From positions 868,001 to 932,000 of the forward strand of contig NC_017585.1 of assembly GCF_000240165.1 (NCBI RefSeq): 64,000 nt of DNA, written 5' to 3'. Both the position numbers and the translations under genes were made by a program. The notes beneath the pieces were generated by a model that saw nothing but the letters and a program-made list of their open reading frames with translations, was not told the DNA's origin and did not search any database. Shown piece by piece: positions 1-7,144 of this stretch (positions are counted from its first letter, which is position 1; each line of letters begins with the position of its first letter). This stretch comes from Streptantibioticus cattleyicolor NRRL 8057 = DSM 46488 (GTDB taxonomy: Bacteria; Actinomycetota; Actinomycetes; Streptomycetales; Streptomycetaceae).

Positions 1-1167
1 GAATACCACATCGACCCGGCCGGCAAGTTCCTGCTGACCGCGGTGCCCACGGCCGTCGGATCGGCGCTGCGGCTGCCGTACACCTTCGCGGTGGCCCGGT
101 TCGGCGGACGCAACTGGACGGTGTTCAGCGCCCTGTTGCTGCTGGTGCCCACCGTCGCCGCCGCCGTGCTGCTGCGCCCCGGCGTACCGTACGGAACCCT
201 GCTGGCGCTCGCCGCGGTGGCCGGGGTGGGCGGCGGCAACTTCGCCTCCTCGATGGCCAACATCAACGCCTTCTACCCGCAGCACCTCAAGGGGCGCGCG
301 CTGGGCATCAACGCCGGCGGCGGCAACGTCGGCGTGGCCGCCGTGCAACTCGTCGGACTGCTGGTGCTCGCCACCGCCGGCGCCGCCCACCCGCGGCTGC
401 TGCCCGGCGTCTACCTGCCGCTCGTGGTGCTCGCCGCGCTCGGCGCCGCGCTGCGGATGGACAACCTGCCGGCCACCGGTACCGGCGCGGACCGGCGGGC
501 GCTGCGCGAGATCCTTCGGCTGCCGCACACCTGGGTGGTCTCCCTGCTGTACGTGGGCACCTTCGGCTCGTTCATCGGGTTCGGCTTCGCCTTCGGACAG
601 GTCCTCCAGGTCCAGTTCCACCAGCAGTTCGACACCCCGCTCAAGGCCGCGTACCTGACGTTCCTCGGGCCGCTGGCCGGATCGCTGGCGCGTCCGCTGG
701 GCGGGGCGCTCGCCGACCGGTGGGGCGGGGCGCGGGTGACGCTGGCCGCCTTCGCGGCGATGGCGGCCGGCGCGCTCACCGTGCTGATCGCCTCCCGCAC
801 CGCCTCGCTCGCCCTCTTCCTCACCGGGTTCGTGGCGCTCTTCGTCCTCAGCGGCGTGGGCAACGGGTCGACGTACAAGATGATCCCGGCCGTCTTCCAG
901 GCCCGGGCCCGCGCCGCCGAACGGGCCGGCGCCGATCCGGCCGCCGCCGGTGCCACCGCCCGCCGGCACGCCACCGCGCTGATCGGACTCGCCGGAGCCG
1001 TCGGCGGGTTCGGCGGCGTCCTGGTCAACCTCGCCTTCCGGCAGACGTTCCTGACCGCGCACCACGGCGACCCGGCCTACCTCGCCTTCCTCGCCGCCTA
1101 CGGGGTGTGCGCGCTGGTCACCTGGGGCGTATACCTGCGACCGGGGGCCCGCACGCCCGGGGTGTGA
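1..1167 (+). CDS. Nitrate/nitrite MFS transporter (NarK/NNP family), 5' end outside window
   Basis: The frame is open from the first base, so the N-terminus lies outside the window; 388 residues are visible. The protein is a chain of hydrophobic membrane segments. It carries both nitrate-signature motifs of the NNP family: GGGNFASSMANINAFYP, followed a few residues later by GINAGGGNVGVAAVQL. Such transporters carry nitrate in or nitrite out across the cytoplasmic membrane. The C-terminus (ending LRPGARTPGV) is complete. The 3' end runs into the opposing regulator gene: if that gene's frameshift is repaired, the two coding regions overlap tail to tail by about 70 bases. The family call is firm; direction and substrate preference cannot be read. 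Confidence 0.88.
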   Translation, partial: EYHIDPAGKFLLTAVPTAVGSALRLPYTFAVARFGGRNWTVFSALLLLVPTVAAAVLLRPGVPYGTLLALAAVAGVGGGNFASSMANINAFYPQHLKGRALGINAGGGNVGVAAVQLVGLLVLATAGAAHPRLLPGVYLPLVVLAALGAALRMDNLPATGTGADRRALREILRLPHTWVVSLLYVGTFGSFIGFGFAFGQVLQVQFHQQFDTPLKAAYLTFLGPLAGSLARPLGGALADRWGGARVTLAAFAAMAAGALTVLIASRTASLALFLTGFVALFVLSGVGNGSTYKMIPAVFQARARAAERAGADPAAAGATARRHATALIGLAGAVGGFGGVLVNLAFRQTFLTAHHGDPAYLAFLAAYGVCALVTWGVYLRPGARTPGV

Positions 1168-2128
1168 ACGGCCCCCGGGCGCTTCACCGGCCGGCCCACG
1201 ACCACCGTCTCCGCCTCGGCCACCCCGAGCCCGCCGAGGTCACGCGTGACGAACCGGTACAGATCCGCCAGGTCCCGCAGCCACACCGCGGCGTACAGAT
1301 TGGCCGCCCCGCGGTGGCGAACGCCCCGTGCACCGCCGGATGACGGGCGAGCGCGCGCCCCACCGCGTCCAGCCGGGCCGGGGCCACCCGCATCAGCACG
1401 TTGGCGTCCACGGCGAGCCCGAGCCGCCGCACGTCCGCCCAGACCTCGGTGCGCAGCAGCCCGCGTCCGCTCAGCGCGGCGATCCGGCGGCGCACCGTGG
1501 AGTCGGGGTGCCCGCAGGCGGCGGCGACCGCGGCGGCCGGGGCGCGGGCGTCGTCCCGCAACGCGGCGAGCACGTCCCGGTCCACGGCGTCCAGGCCGCG
1601 GGCGGCGGCGGGGGCCGGACGCGGCGGGGCCAGCGCCGCCCGCTCGGCGGGGGTGAGCACGTCGTGGCGCCAGTCGGAGGAGTAGGCGAACACGTGCACC
1701 ACCTGCGCCGCGGTGACCGAGGTGACCGCCCGGGTGGCGGTCAGCCGCCGGAACACCAGCGCGTCCCGCGCGCCCGCGGCGCTCACCGCGACGGCGTGGA
1801 TCTCGTCCCCGGTCGCCGACAGATCCACGTACGGCACGTCCGGGCGGGCCGCGAGCGCGTCGGCGATCACCTCCACCGTGCCGCGCAGCACCTTCACCCG
1901 CAGCAGCGTCGCCCCCAGCGCGCCGCCCCGGTCCGGCGCCGCCACCACCCGCACCACCCCGTCCGCGAGGAGCGCGCGCCATCGCCGGTGCACCGTCCGC
2001 GCGCTCAGCCCCAGCACCCGCCCGGCCCGCTCGGCGGTGAGCCGCCCGTCGCACTGCAAAGCGGCGATCAGCCGCTGATCCGTGTCGTCGAGGGCATCGA
2101 CCGCCATCTCACGCGTCATGGTGTCCAT
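1098..2128 (-). CDS. Lrp/AsnC-family regulator with two AsnC-like halves, frameshifted near the 3' end
   Basis: Two tandem halves are visible, each a winged helix-turn-helix followed by an alpha/beta ligand-binding region. The first HTH is about residues 11-60 (DQRLIAALQCDGRLTAERAG) and the second about 163-215 (DRDVLAALRDDARAPAAAVA). Reading from ATG 2128, the frame stays plausible up to AFATAG, then turns into arginine/tryptophan-rich nonsense that stops at 1184. Shifting frame at the G run near 1302-1309 restores ANLYAAVWLRDLADLYRFVT, a normal family C-terminus, with a stop at 1098. One missing G explains this, so it is either a recent mutation or an assembly error. The restored end overlaps the nitrate transporter gene. 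The target is unknown, and regulation of that transporter is only a guess from adjacency. Confidence 0.75.
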
Positions 2129-2230
2129 TTTCGCTCACCCAGCGGGCACCGAGCGCCGAAACGTCCCACATCGCGGCCACGCTGGTGATCACCGGCCCTC
2201 CCGGGCCGCCCGACGACTCACGGAGCCGCC

Positions 2231-3028
2231 ATGTCCCACGCCGACCTGCTCGCCCCGCTCGCCGCCGCCGTCCGCGACGTCGGCGACCGGCTCGCCGCCG
2301 CCCCGCGCCCGGCCGTCGCCGCCACCTTCGAGCAACTCAAGGAGAACTTCGAGGAGTTGGAGGCCCCCTTGGCCGCCGAACTCCGCACGCGTCTGACCCG
2401 GCTCCGGCCCGGGGTGCCGTGGGCGGACGAGTTCGGCACCGGCGAGCCGCCCGCCTCGGGGGAGGTGTGGGTGGTGGACGTGATCGACGGCGCGGTGCAG
2501 TTCCTGCGCGGGCTGCCGCACTTCTGCGTCAGCGTGGCGCTGGTGCGGGACGGCGAGCCGGTCGCCGCCGCGCTGTACGCGCCGCTGCTCGGCGAGACCT
2601 ACCTGGCCGCCGCCGGTCACGGCGCCACCCGGGACGGACGGCCGGTCACGCCCTCGGCCACCACCGACCTCGCGGCGGCCGTGGTGGCGACCGGCCAACC
2701 CCCGTTCCCCGCCCGCCAACCGGGGACGGCCCGCGCCGCGGGCGCCTCGCTCACCGCCGTCCTGCCCGCCGTGGCCGCGGTACGCAACCTCGGCCCCACC
2801 TCCTGGCAGATCGCCGACACCGCCGCCGGCCGCCTCGACGCCTTCTGGCTCCACGGCCACGACGCCGCCAACCTCCTCCCCGGCGCCCTCGTCGCCCGCG
2901 AAGCCGGCGCCCTCGTCACCGACCTCACCGGCCACCCCTGGCACCCGGGCGCCGCAGGTTTCCTGACCGCGCCGCCGACGGTGCACGGGGGGTTGCTGCC
3001 GCTGTTGTCGCCACCGGCTCGCGGGTGA
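2231..3028 (+). CDS. Inositol monophosphatase-family protein with altered metal-site motif
   Basis: The 265-residue protein has the size and layout of the inositol monophosphatase/FBPase superfamily. The first metal motif, usually WxxDPxDGTxNF, reads WVVDVIDGAVQFLRG here (residues about 79-93): both Asp remain but Pro and Thr are replaced. The second motif, usually WDxAxG, reads HDAAN near residue 215. Superfamily members are Mg-dependent phosphomonoesterases; with these changes the substrate or even activity is uncertain. The ATG at 2231 follows an AT-poor leader with a GGAGCC stretch 7 bases upstream. A strong hairpin lies about 180 bases past the stop. The gene diverges from the Lrp-type regulator, whose start is 100 bases away, which may be its controller. 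Confidence 0.75.
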   Translation: MSHADLLAPLAAAVRDVGDRLAAAPRPAVAATFEQLKENFEELEAPLAAELRTRLTRLRPGVPWADEFGTGEPPASGEVWVVDVIDGAVQFLRGLPHFCVSVALVRDGEPVAAALYAPLLGETYLAAAGHGATRDGRPVTPSATTDLAAAVVATGQPPFPARQPGTARAAGASLTAVLPAVAAVRNLGPTSWQIADTAAGRLDAFWLHGHDAANLLPGALVAREAGALVTDLTGHPWHPGAAGFLTAPPTVHGGLLPLLSPPARG

Positions 3029-3204
3029 GCGCCGCCGGTGCCGAGCCCGCGGTGCGCGGCACCGGGTCACGGCGCGGGTCCGTCGGCGGGCCGCGCCACG
3101 GGGGGCGCCGTGGTATAGGCTTCGAAGACGTCGGGCGACGGCACCGCACCGCCGCCGTCACGACATCTCCCGCGTGCGCCGTACGGCGTCAGCGGGCGAC
3201 GACC

Positions 3205-3243
3205 GGCCCTGGTCGGCGATCCCCCCCCGTGCCGACCAGGGCC
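3205..3243. terminator. Bidirectional hairpin terminator
   Basis: A perfect 13-bp inverted repeat (3205-3217 GGCCCTGGTCGGC, 3231-3243 its reverse complement) encloses a 13-base C-rich loop. It sits between the convergent phosphatase-like gene and the SRPBCC gene, ending 5 bases before the latter's stop codon. No T tract follows, as is usual for Streptomyces hairpins. Confidence 0.7.
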
Positions 3244-3247
3244 ACCC

Positions 3248-3696
3248 TCATCCCGTGCCGTCCGGGTCCCGGAGCAGGGCGTTCACCACCCGGCCGAACA
3301 GCAGGCGTGCCGTCCATCGCGTCGGCGCGTCGAAGAGTTGTGGTAGCCCGGCGATCCGTACCGCCTCGCGCCATACCACCCGGGCCCCGCCGGCCGCCGG
3401 CTCCACCTCGATCTCGGCCCATCCGACGACCACCCGGCCCCGCTTCTCCAGCCGGCAGCGCCCGGACGCCGTACCGCACGGCGGCTCCCAGCGGACCACC
3501 TCCATCGGGTCCTCGAAGCCGGCCCCGGCGATTCCGGTACGGGCGACCACCAGCGAGCCGGTCCGGGTAAACCCGGCGGCACCACCGCGACGGTGGTCAA
3601 CGGGGTGTGGACGCCGTGCCGTTCCCACGCGGTCAGCCGCCGCCACGCCTCCCCGGGCGGCAGCGCGGTACGCCGTTCCACCCGGATCACCGGCAT
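3248..3696 (-). CDS. SRPBCC (polyketide cyclase/START-like) protein, frameshifted
   Basis: The natural start is ATG 3696 (MPVIRVERRTALPPGEAWRR), a typical N-terminus of SRPBCC proteins, which bind small hydrophobic ligands in a helix-grip cavity. That frame runs to VVPPG and then fails. A change of frame at the G run near 3571-3575 continues as FTRTGSLVVARTGIAGAGFE and then the usual beta strands ending FGRVVNALLRDPDGTG at 3248. Adding one G restores a single protein of about 149 residues. The gene starts 16 bases after the stop of the small upstream gene (3713-3961), so the two probably share a transcript. The function is not predictable beyond the fold. Confidence 0.65.
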
Positions 3697-3712
3697 CGGC
3701 CGCCACCCCGGC

Positions 3713-3961
3713 TCACGACGGCGGCCACTGCGCCACGGCGTCCGGTTCCGCGGCGGTGTCGTGCCCCTCCCACACCAGCACCCGCATCGCGGCCGGCGTC
3801 CCGCCGGGGGCGTTCCTGCGGTCCGCGACGGCCGCGGCCAGCTCGTGCCGCGCGCACTCCTCGGGCGTCCCGGCGAAACCGATCCGCTCCCCGTCCGGCC
3901 GCTCCGTCCGCCACTCACCCGCCCGGTCGGACACCTGCACCACCCGGCGGTACAACGCCAT
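3713..3961 (-). CDS. Small conserved-looking protein of unknown function
   Basis: An 82-residue protein starts at ATG 3961 with MALYRRVVQVSDRAGEWRTE. It is soluble, has one Cys, and shows no signal peptide or membrane segment. The frame keeps strong third-position GC and ordinary composition, unlike the overlapping frames. It sits directly upstream of the SRPBCC gene on the same strand with a 16-base gap, which suggests co-transcription. I do not recognise a named family. Confidence 0.6.
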   Translation of the reverse strand: MALYRRVVQVSDRAGEWRTERPDGERIGFAGTPEECARHELAAAVADRRNAPGGTPAAMRVLVWEGHDTAAEPDAVAQWPPS

Positions 3962-4044
3962 GACCAACCTCCCTGACCCCGCCATTGTCGTCCACACGCT
4001 CCCGCCCCCGCATCCGGAGCGGGACCGTGCGGAACGCGGGGCCG

Positions 4045-5067
4045 TCACCGGTGCGGCACGGCACCGCCGTCCAGCCCCCAGAAGAGCCCGGTGTAGTAGG
4101 TGGAGCAGATGGCGTCCAGGAAGTACGCGCCGACGGCACCGCACGCGTCGGCCGCCGAGCCGGGGTGGACGGCGAGGCCGTGGCCCAAGCCGGCCACCGA
4201 GTAGACCTCGACGGCCGGGCGGCCGGACCCGTCGGCGTAGACGCTCGCGGTGGTGCCGCCGGGCAGGCTCACCGTGCCGGACGGGGTCTGCCCGATGCCC
4301 CACACGTCCGTCCACTGGTCGCGCAGTTCGGTGGCGTTGACCGGGCGGACGGTGTAGTCGGCGGTGCCCTGCCAGATCGCCACCCGGGGCCACGGACCGG
4401 CGTGGCCGGGGTCCGAGCGGCGCACCTTGTCGCCCCACTGCGCCGGGGTGAGCCCCTGGTCGCCCGACTGGCAGCCGTACGCGGCCGTCAGCGAGGCGGC
4501 GCACTGGGCGGGCAGCCCCGAGTCGATCGCGCCGCCGGCGAAGACATCGGGGTAGTCGGCGAGCAGATCGGCCGCCATGCCGCCGCCGGCCGACAGTCCG
4601 GTGACGTAGACGCGGTGCGGGTCGCCGCCGTACTGCCGCAGCGCGTACCCGGTCATCTGCGCCACCGAGGCCGCCTCGCCGACGCCCCGGGCGTCCTTGG
4701 CCGGATCGAACCAACTGAAGCAGGACATCAGGTTGTTGGCCGTGGTGGTCTGCGGGAGGACCACCGCGAAACGCCACAGGTCGGCGTACTTGGCCCAGCC
4801 CGAGTCGGCGTAGTAGTCGTCCGCCGACTGGGTGCAGCCGTGCAGCGCCACCACCAGCGGCGCCCCGGCGGGCAGCCCGGCGGGGGCGTACTCGTACATC
4901 TGGAGGTTGCCCGGGTTCGAGCCGAACCCGGTGATCTGGCGCAGGGTGCCGTCCGCCGCGAAGGCGCCGGGTACGTCACCGGCGGTGACCGCCAACGCGG
5001 CGAGGAGGCAGAGCGCGACGAACGACGCCAGGCGCCGGGTCGCGTCGCGTACCGTCGAGATGCGCAT
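4045..5067 (-). CDS. Secreted PHB-depolymerase-type esterase
   Basis: The 340-residue protein begins with a charged stretch, a hydrophobic core and an AFA-A signal-peptidase site near residue 37, so it should be exported. The mature part is an alpha/beta hydrolase of the esterase/PHB depolymerase (CE1-like) family. PLVVALHGCTQ supplies the oxyanion-hole region and GLSAGGG holds the nucleophile Ser159. Asp237 in GTADYTV and His296 in GLGHG complete the triad. Family members cleave polyhydroxyalkanoates or feruloyl/acetyl esters; which one is open, and no carbohydrate- or PHB-binding domain is appended. It stands alone, with a 12-bp inverted repeat 59-99 bases upstream of the start. Confidence 0.85.
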   Translation of the reverse strand: MRISTVRDATRRLASFVALCLLAALAVTAGDVPGAFAADGTLRQITGFGSNPGNLQMYEYAPAGLPAGAPLVVALHGCTQSADDYYADSGWAKYADLWRFAVVLPQTTTANNLMSCFSWFDPAKDARGVGEAASVAQMTGYALRQYGGDPHRVYVTGLSAGGGMAADLLADYPDVFAGGAIDSGLPAQCAASLTAAYGCQSGDQGLTPAQWGDKVRRSDPGHAGPWPRVAIWQGTADYTVRPVNATELRDQWTDVWGIGQTPSGTVSLPGGTTASVYADGSGRPAVEVYSVAGLGHGLAVHPGSAADACGAVGAYFLDAICSTYYTGLFWGLDGGAVPHR

Positions 5068-5125
5068 GGGTGCTCCCGGATCGTGACCGTGGCGGGGCGG
5101 CCCGTGCGTCGGCGTGGCGTCGCGG

Positions 5126-5166
5126 ACCGTCCTAACCCGCTTGCTGTGACGGCAGGTTAGGACGGT
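5126..5166. repeat. 12-bp perfect inverted repeat with 17-base spacer
   Basis: The arms are 5126-5137 (ACCGTCCTAACC) and 5155-5166 (GGTTAGGACGGT). The repeat lies about 100 bases after the stop of the RsbW-like gene and 59-99 bases before the esterase start, both on the minus strand. It could be a terminator for the former or an operator/mRNA hairpin for the latter. The TTAGGA core is unusually AT-rich for a Streptomyces hairpin. Confidence 0.55.
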
Positions 5167-5266
5167 GGGACGGCCCCGCCCATGGGACGGCGGTCCATGC
5201 GGACGGCGGCGGGTGTGGTGGCCGTCACCATTGCCTCCCTCCGGCTCGCCCGTGCGGGCGCCGGGG

Positions 5267-5680
5267 TCAGCCGGTCGCCACCACCGCGCACACCGTCTTG
5301 CCGGCGGCGTGGCTCTCCACCTCGACCGACGTGGACAGCCGGCGCACCAGCGGCCAGCCGAAGCCGCCGCCGCCGTGCAGATCGGGGGTACGGGGGCGGG
5401 GCGGGGTGGGGTCGAGGTCGGAGACGGCGATCCGCACGCCCTCCGCCACGCCGGTCAGCTCGATCGAGCACACCTCGGAACGGGCGTGGCGCACGGCGTT
5501 GGTGACCAGCTCGGAGACGACCAGGTCGATGGCGTCGGCCACCTCGGCCGGTGCCGGCGACGGCAGGCCGCCGAGGAAGTCACGGGCCATCCGCCGGGCC
5601 CGTGCCGCAGTGTCGGCTCCGCACGCCAGCGTGGCCCGTACCGAGGAGACGGCCCCCGCCGTCCGGCCGGTGATCGTCAC
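5267..5680 (-). CDS. RsbW-like ATP-binding (HATPase_c_2) regulatory protein
   Basis: This 137-residue single-domain protein has the GHKL ATP-binding fold of anti-sigma kinases. The N box is VVSELVTNAVRHA (residues about 52-64) and the G-rich box is GGGGFGWPLVRRL near residues 103-115. Streptomyces encodes many such small proteins; some phosphorylate anti-anti-sigma factors, while others are orphans of unknown partner. No sigma factor or STAS protein is adjacent, so the target is unknown. The ATG at 5680 gives a start suited to the family. Confidence 0.8.
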   Translation of the reverse strand: MTITGRTAGAVSSVRATLACGADTAARARRMARDFLGGLPSPAPAEVADAIDLVVSELVTNAVRHARSEVCSIELTGVAEGVRIAVSDLDPTPPRPRTPDLHGGGGFGWPLVRRLSTSVEVESHAAGKTVCAVVATG

Positions 5681-5851
5681 CGCGCATCAACCCCCCTCGT
5701 ACCGGCGCCCCCCGTCAGGGCAGGTGACGCACCACCGGCTCAGGTCCGTTCGAGAGGGTCACCCGGCGTACGGGGGTTCCGCCGGGTGACCCGTCCACTC
5801 TCCTTCCCCGCTTCGCGCCGGACATGCCTGTCCGAATCGAGGCGCCTGGCG

Positions 5852-6054
5852 CTACCCGCCGGAGCCGTGCGCCGCCGGGCCCGGACCCAGTACGTGTTCC
5901 CGGCCCCACGCCCCAGCGGGGCCGGCGCCTCGTTGAGCGAGACGCCCAGCGGGGTCGGCGAGTACGCGACGCGCGGCGGCACCTCGTCGTACACCTCGCG
6001 GTGGACGATGCCGTCCTGCTCCAGCTCGCGCAGATGGGAGGCGAGCACCTTTTG
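5852..6054 (-). pseudogene. HxlR-family regulator remnant, 5' half deleted and frameshifted
   Basis: The minus strand from 6054 reads [20 protein letters not shown] and then [19 protein letters not shown], the recognition helix and wing of an HxlR-type winged helix. The usual first half (Met, conserved Cys, first helices) is absent. The sequence stops abruptly at about 6054, next to the similarly truncated oxidoreductase remnant. Downstream, a one-base loss in the run at 5911-5914 pushes the frame off; shifting back gives [12 protein letters not shown] and a stop at 5852. Both defects make it non-functional. HxlR proteins commonly regulate a divergent redox gene, which fits the neighbour. Confidence 0.7.
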
Positions 6055-6635
6055 CCTGGCTCACCGCCGGGCAGCCGCTCACCGTCTGGAGCCGCGACCC
6101 GGCCAAGGCGGCGCCGCCGGCCGCCCTCGGTGCCCGGGTGGCCGGCAGCGCGGCGGAGGCGGTGGCGGCGGCCCGGCTGGTCGTGGTCTGCCTCCTCGAC
6201 GACGCCTCGGTCGGCGCGACGCCGGTGCTGGACGGCGGGATCATGGCCGTGCCGCCGATGATCCGGGAAACGCTGGCGGTGCCGGCCGGCACCCGGTACG
6301 TGGGCGACGACCCGGGGCTCGCCGCGTCGCACGACGTGGCGTCGCTGAGCGCGACGTACGGGATGTTCGCCGGCATCACGCACGCCTTCGCGCTGATCAG
6401 GTCGGCGGACGTGGCCCCGGGCGAGTTCGCCCCGCTGCTCGCCGGGTGGCTGACCGGGGATGGCGGGATCGGTGTACCGCACGGCGGAACACATCGAGTA
6501 CGGCGACCACGCCAAGGACGTGGTCTCCACCCTGGCCATGCGGGTGGCCGGCGCCCCGACGCTGCTGGGCACCGCCGCCGAGCAGGGCGTCAGCCCCGAA
6601 CCGCTCACCCCGGAGCGGTGGAACTGCTGGTCCGC
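6055..6635 (+). pseudogene. NAD(P)-binding oxidoreductase (imine-reductase-like) remnant
   Basis: From 6055 the plus strand reads [20 protein letters not shown] and then AAEAVAAARLVVVCLLDD, the second half of a Rossmann fold. The GxGxxG start and any start codon are missing. A helix-rich segment follows (YVGDDPGLAASHDVASLSAT) that resembles imine-reductase/6PGDH-like proteins. About 15-20 residues seem lost just before it, after MAVPPMIRETLAVPAG. At the G run 6456-6459 one extra G shifts the frame; the matching C-terminus (SVYRTAEHIEYGDHAKDVVS) continues in another frame and fades near 6635. The gene is dead. It abuts the HxlR remnant head to head. Confidence 0.65.
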
Positions 6636-6679
6636 GACGGTGCCGCGCGGGGCGGTCGAACGCCCCGCGCGGCACCGTC
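6636..6679. terminator. Strong 19-bp hairpin, probable bidirectional terminator
   Basis: A perfect 19-bp stem (6636-6654 and 6661-6679) is closed by the 6-base loop GTCGAA. It lies between the tail of the dead oxidoreductase gene and the stop codon (6700) of the gene behind the RHS gene. It therefore probably ends transcription of the RHS unit on the minus strand. Confidence 0.8.
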
Positions 6680-6699
6680 ACGTCCACCTCCCCGCGGGG

Positions 6700-7122
6700 C
6701 TACCCGGCCCGGCCGATCCGCCAGCCGTCCACCGACGGACCGCGCCGGTAGACGGTGTCGGGCTGCACCGGCTCGCACAGCGCCACCAGCACCTCACCCG
6801 CGCGCAACGTCACGGTACGGGTGACCGAGGTGCCGCCGCGGGTCCGGGTGACCGCGAACTCCAACTCGTGGGTGCCTGGCGGCAGCGCCGCGAACTTGGG
6901 GAACTTCGAGGTCTTGCTGCACATGCACAGCCGCTTGCCGCCCTCCCGGACCGAGACCACGCTCGACCGGGAGGAGACGCCGCGGACCGGTTCGTGGATC
7001 GCGGCGTGCAGCAGGACCCCGGCGGCGCCGTCCCGCCGGGCGCGCCGCAGCAGCCGCCGGGCGCTCCAGGGGAGCTTCTCGTCCGGCTGGAGTTCGGTCA
7101 CGTGGGCCGGTTCGTCCGTCAT
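6700..7122 (-). CDS. Unknown protein directly downstream of the RHS gene; candidate immunity protein
   Basis: The 140-residue soluble protein starts MTDEPAHVTELQPDEKLPWS and has no signal peptide or membrane segment. The middle contains GGKRLCMCSKTSKFPKF with a Cys-x-Cys pair, followed by a beta-rich stretch. I do not recognise the family. Its ATG (7122) lies 22 bases after the RHS stop codon, and a strong terminator follows 20 bases after its own stop, so the two genes form one unit. Genes in this position behind polymorphic RHS toxins often encode the cognate immunity protein. That role is inferred from position only. Confidence 0.6.
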   Translation of the reverse strand: MTDEPAHVTELQPDEKLPWSARRLLRRARRDGAAGVLLHAAIHEPVRGVSSRSSVVSVREGGKRLCMCSKTSKFPKFAALPPGTHELEFAVTRTRGGTSVTRTVTLRAGEVLVALCEPVQPDTVYRRGPSVDGWRIGRAG

Positions 7123-7144
7123 ACCGGGGTCCTTTCCGCGGGTG

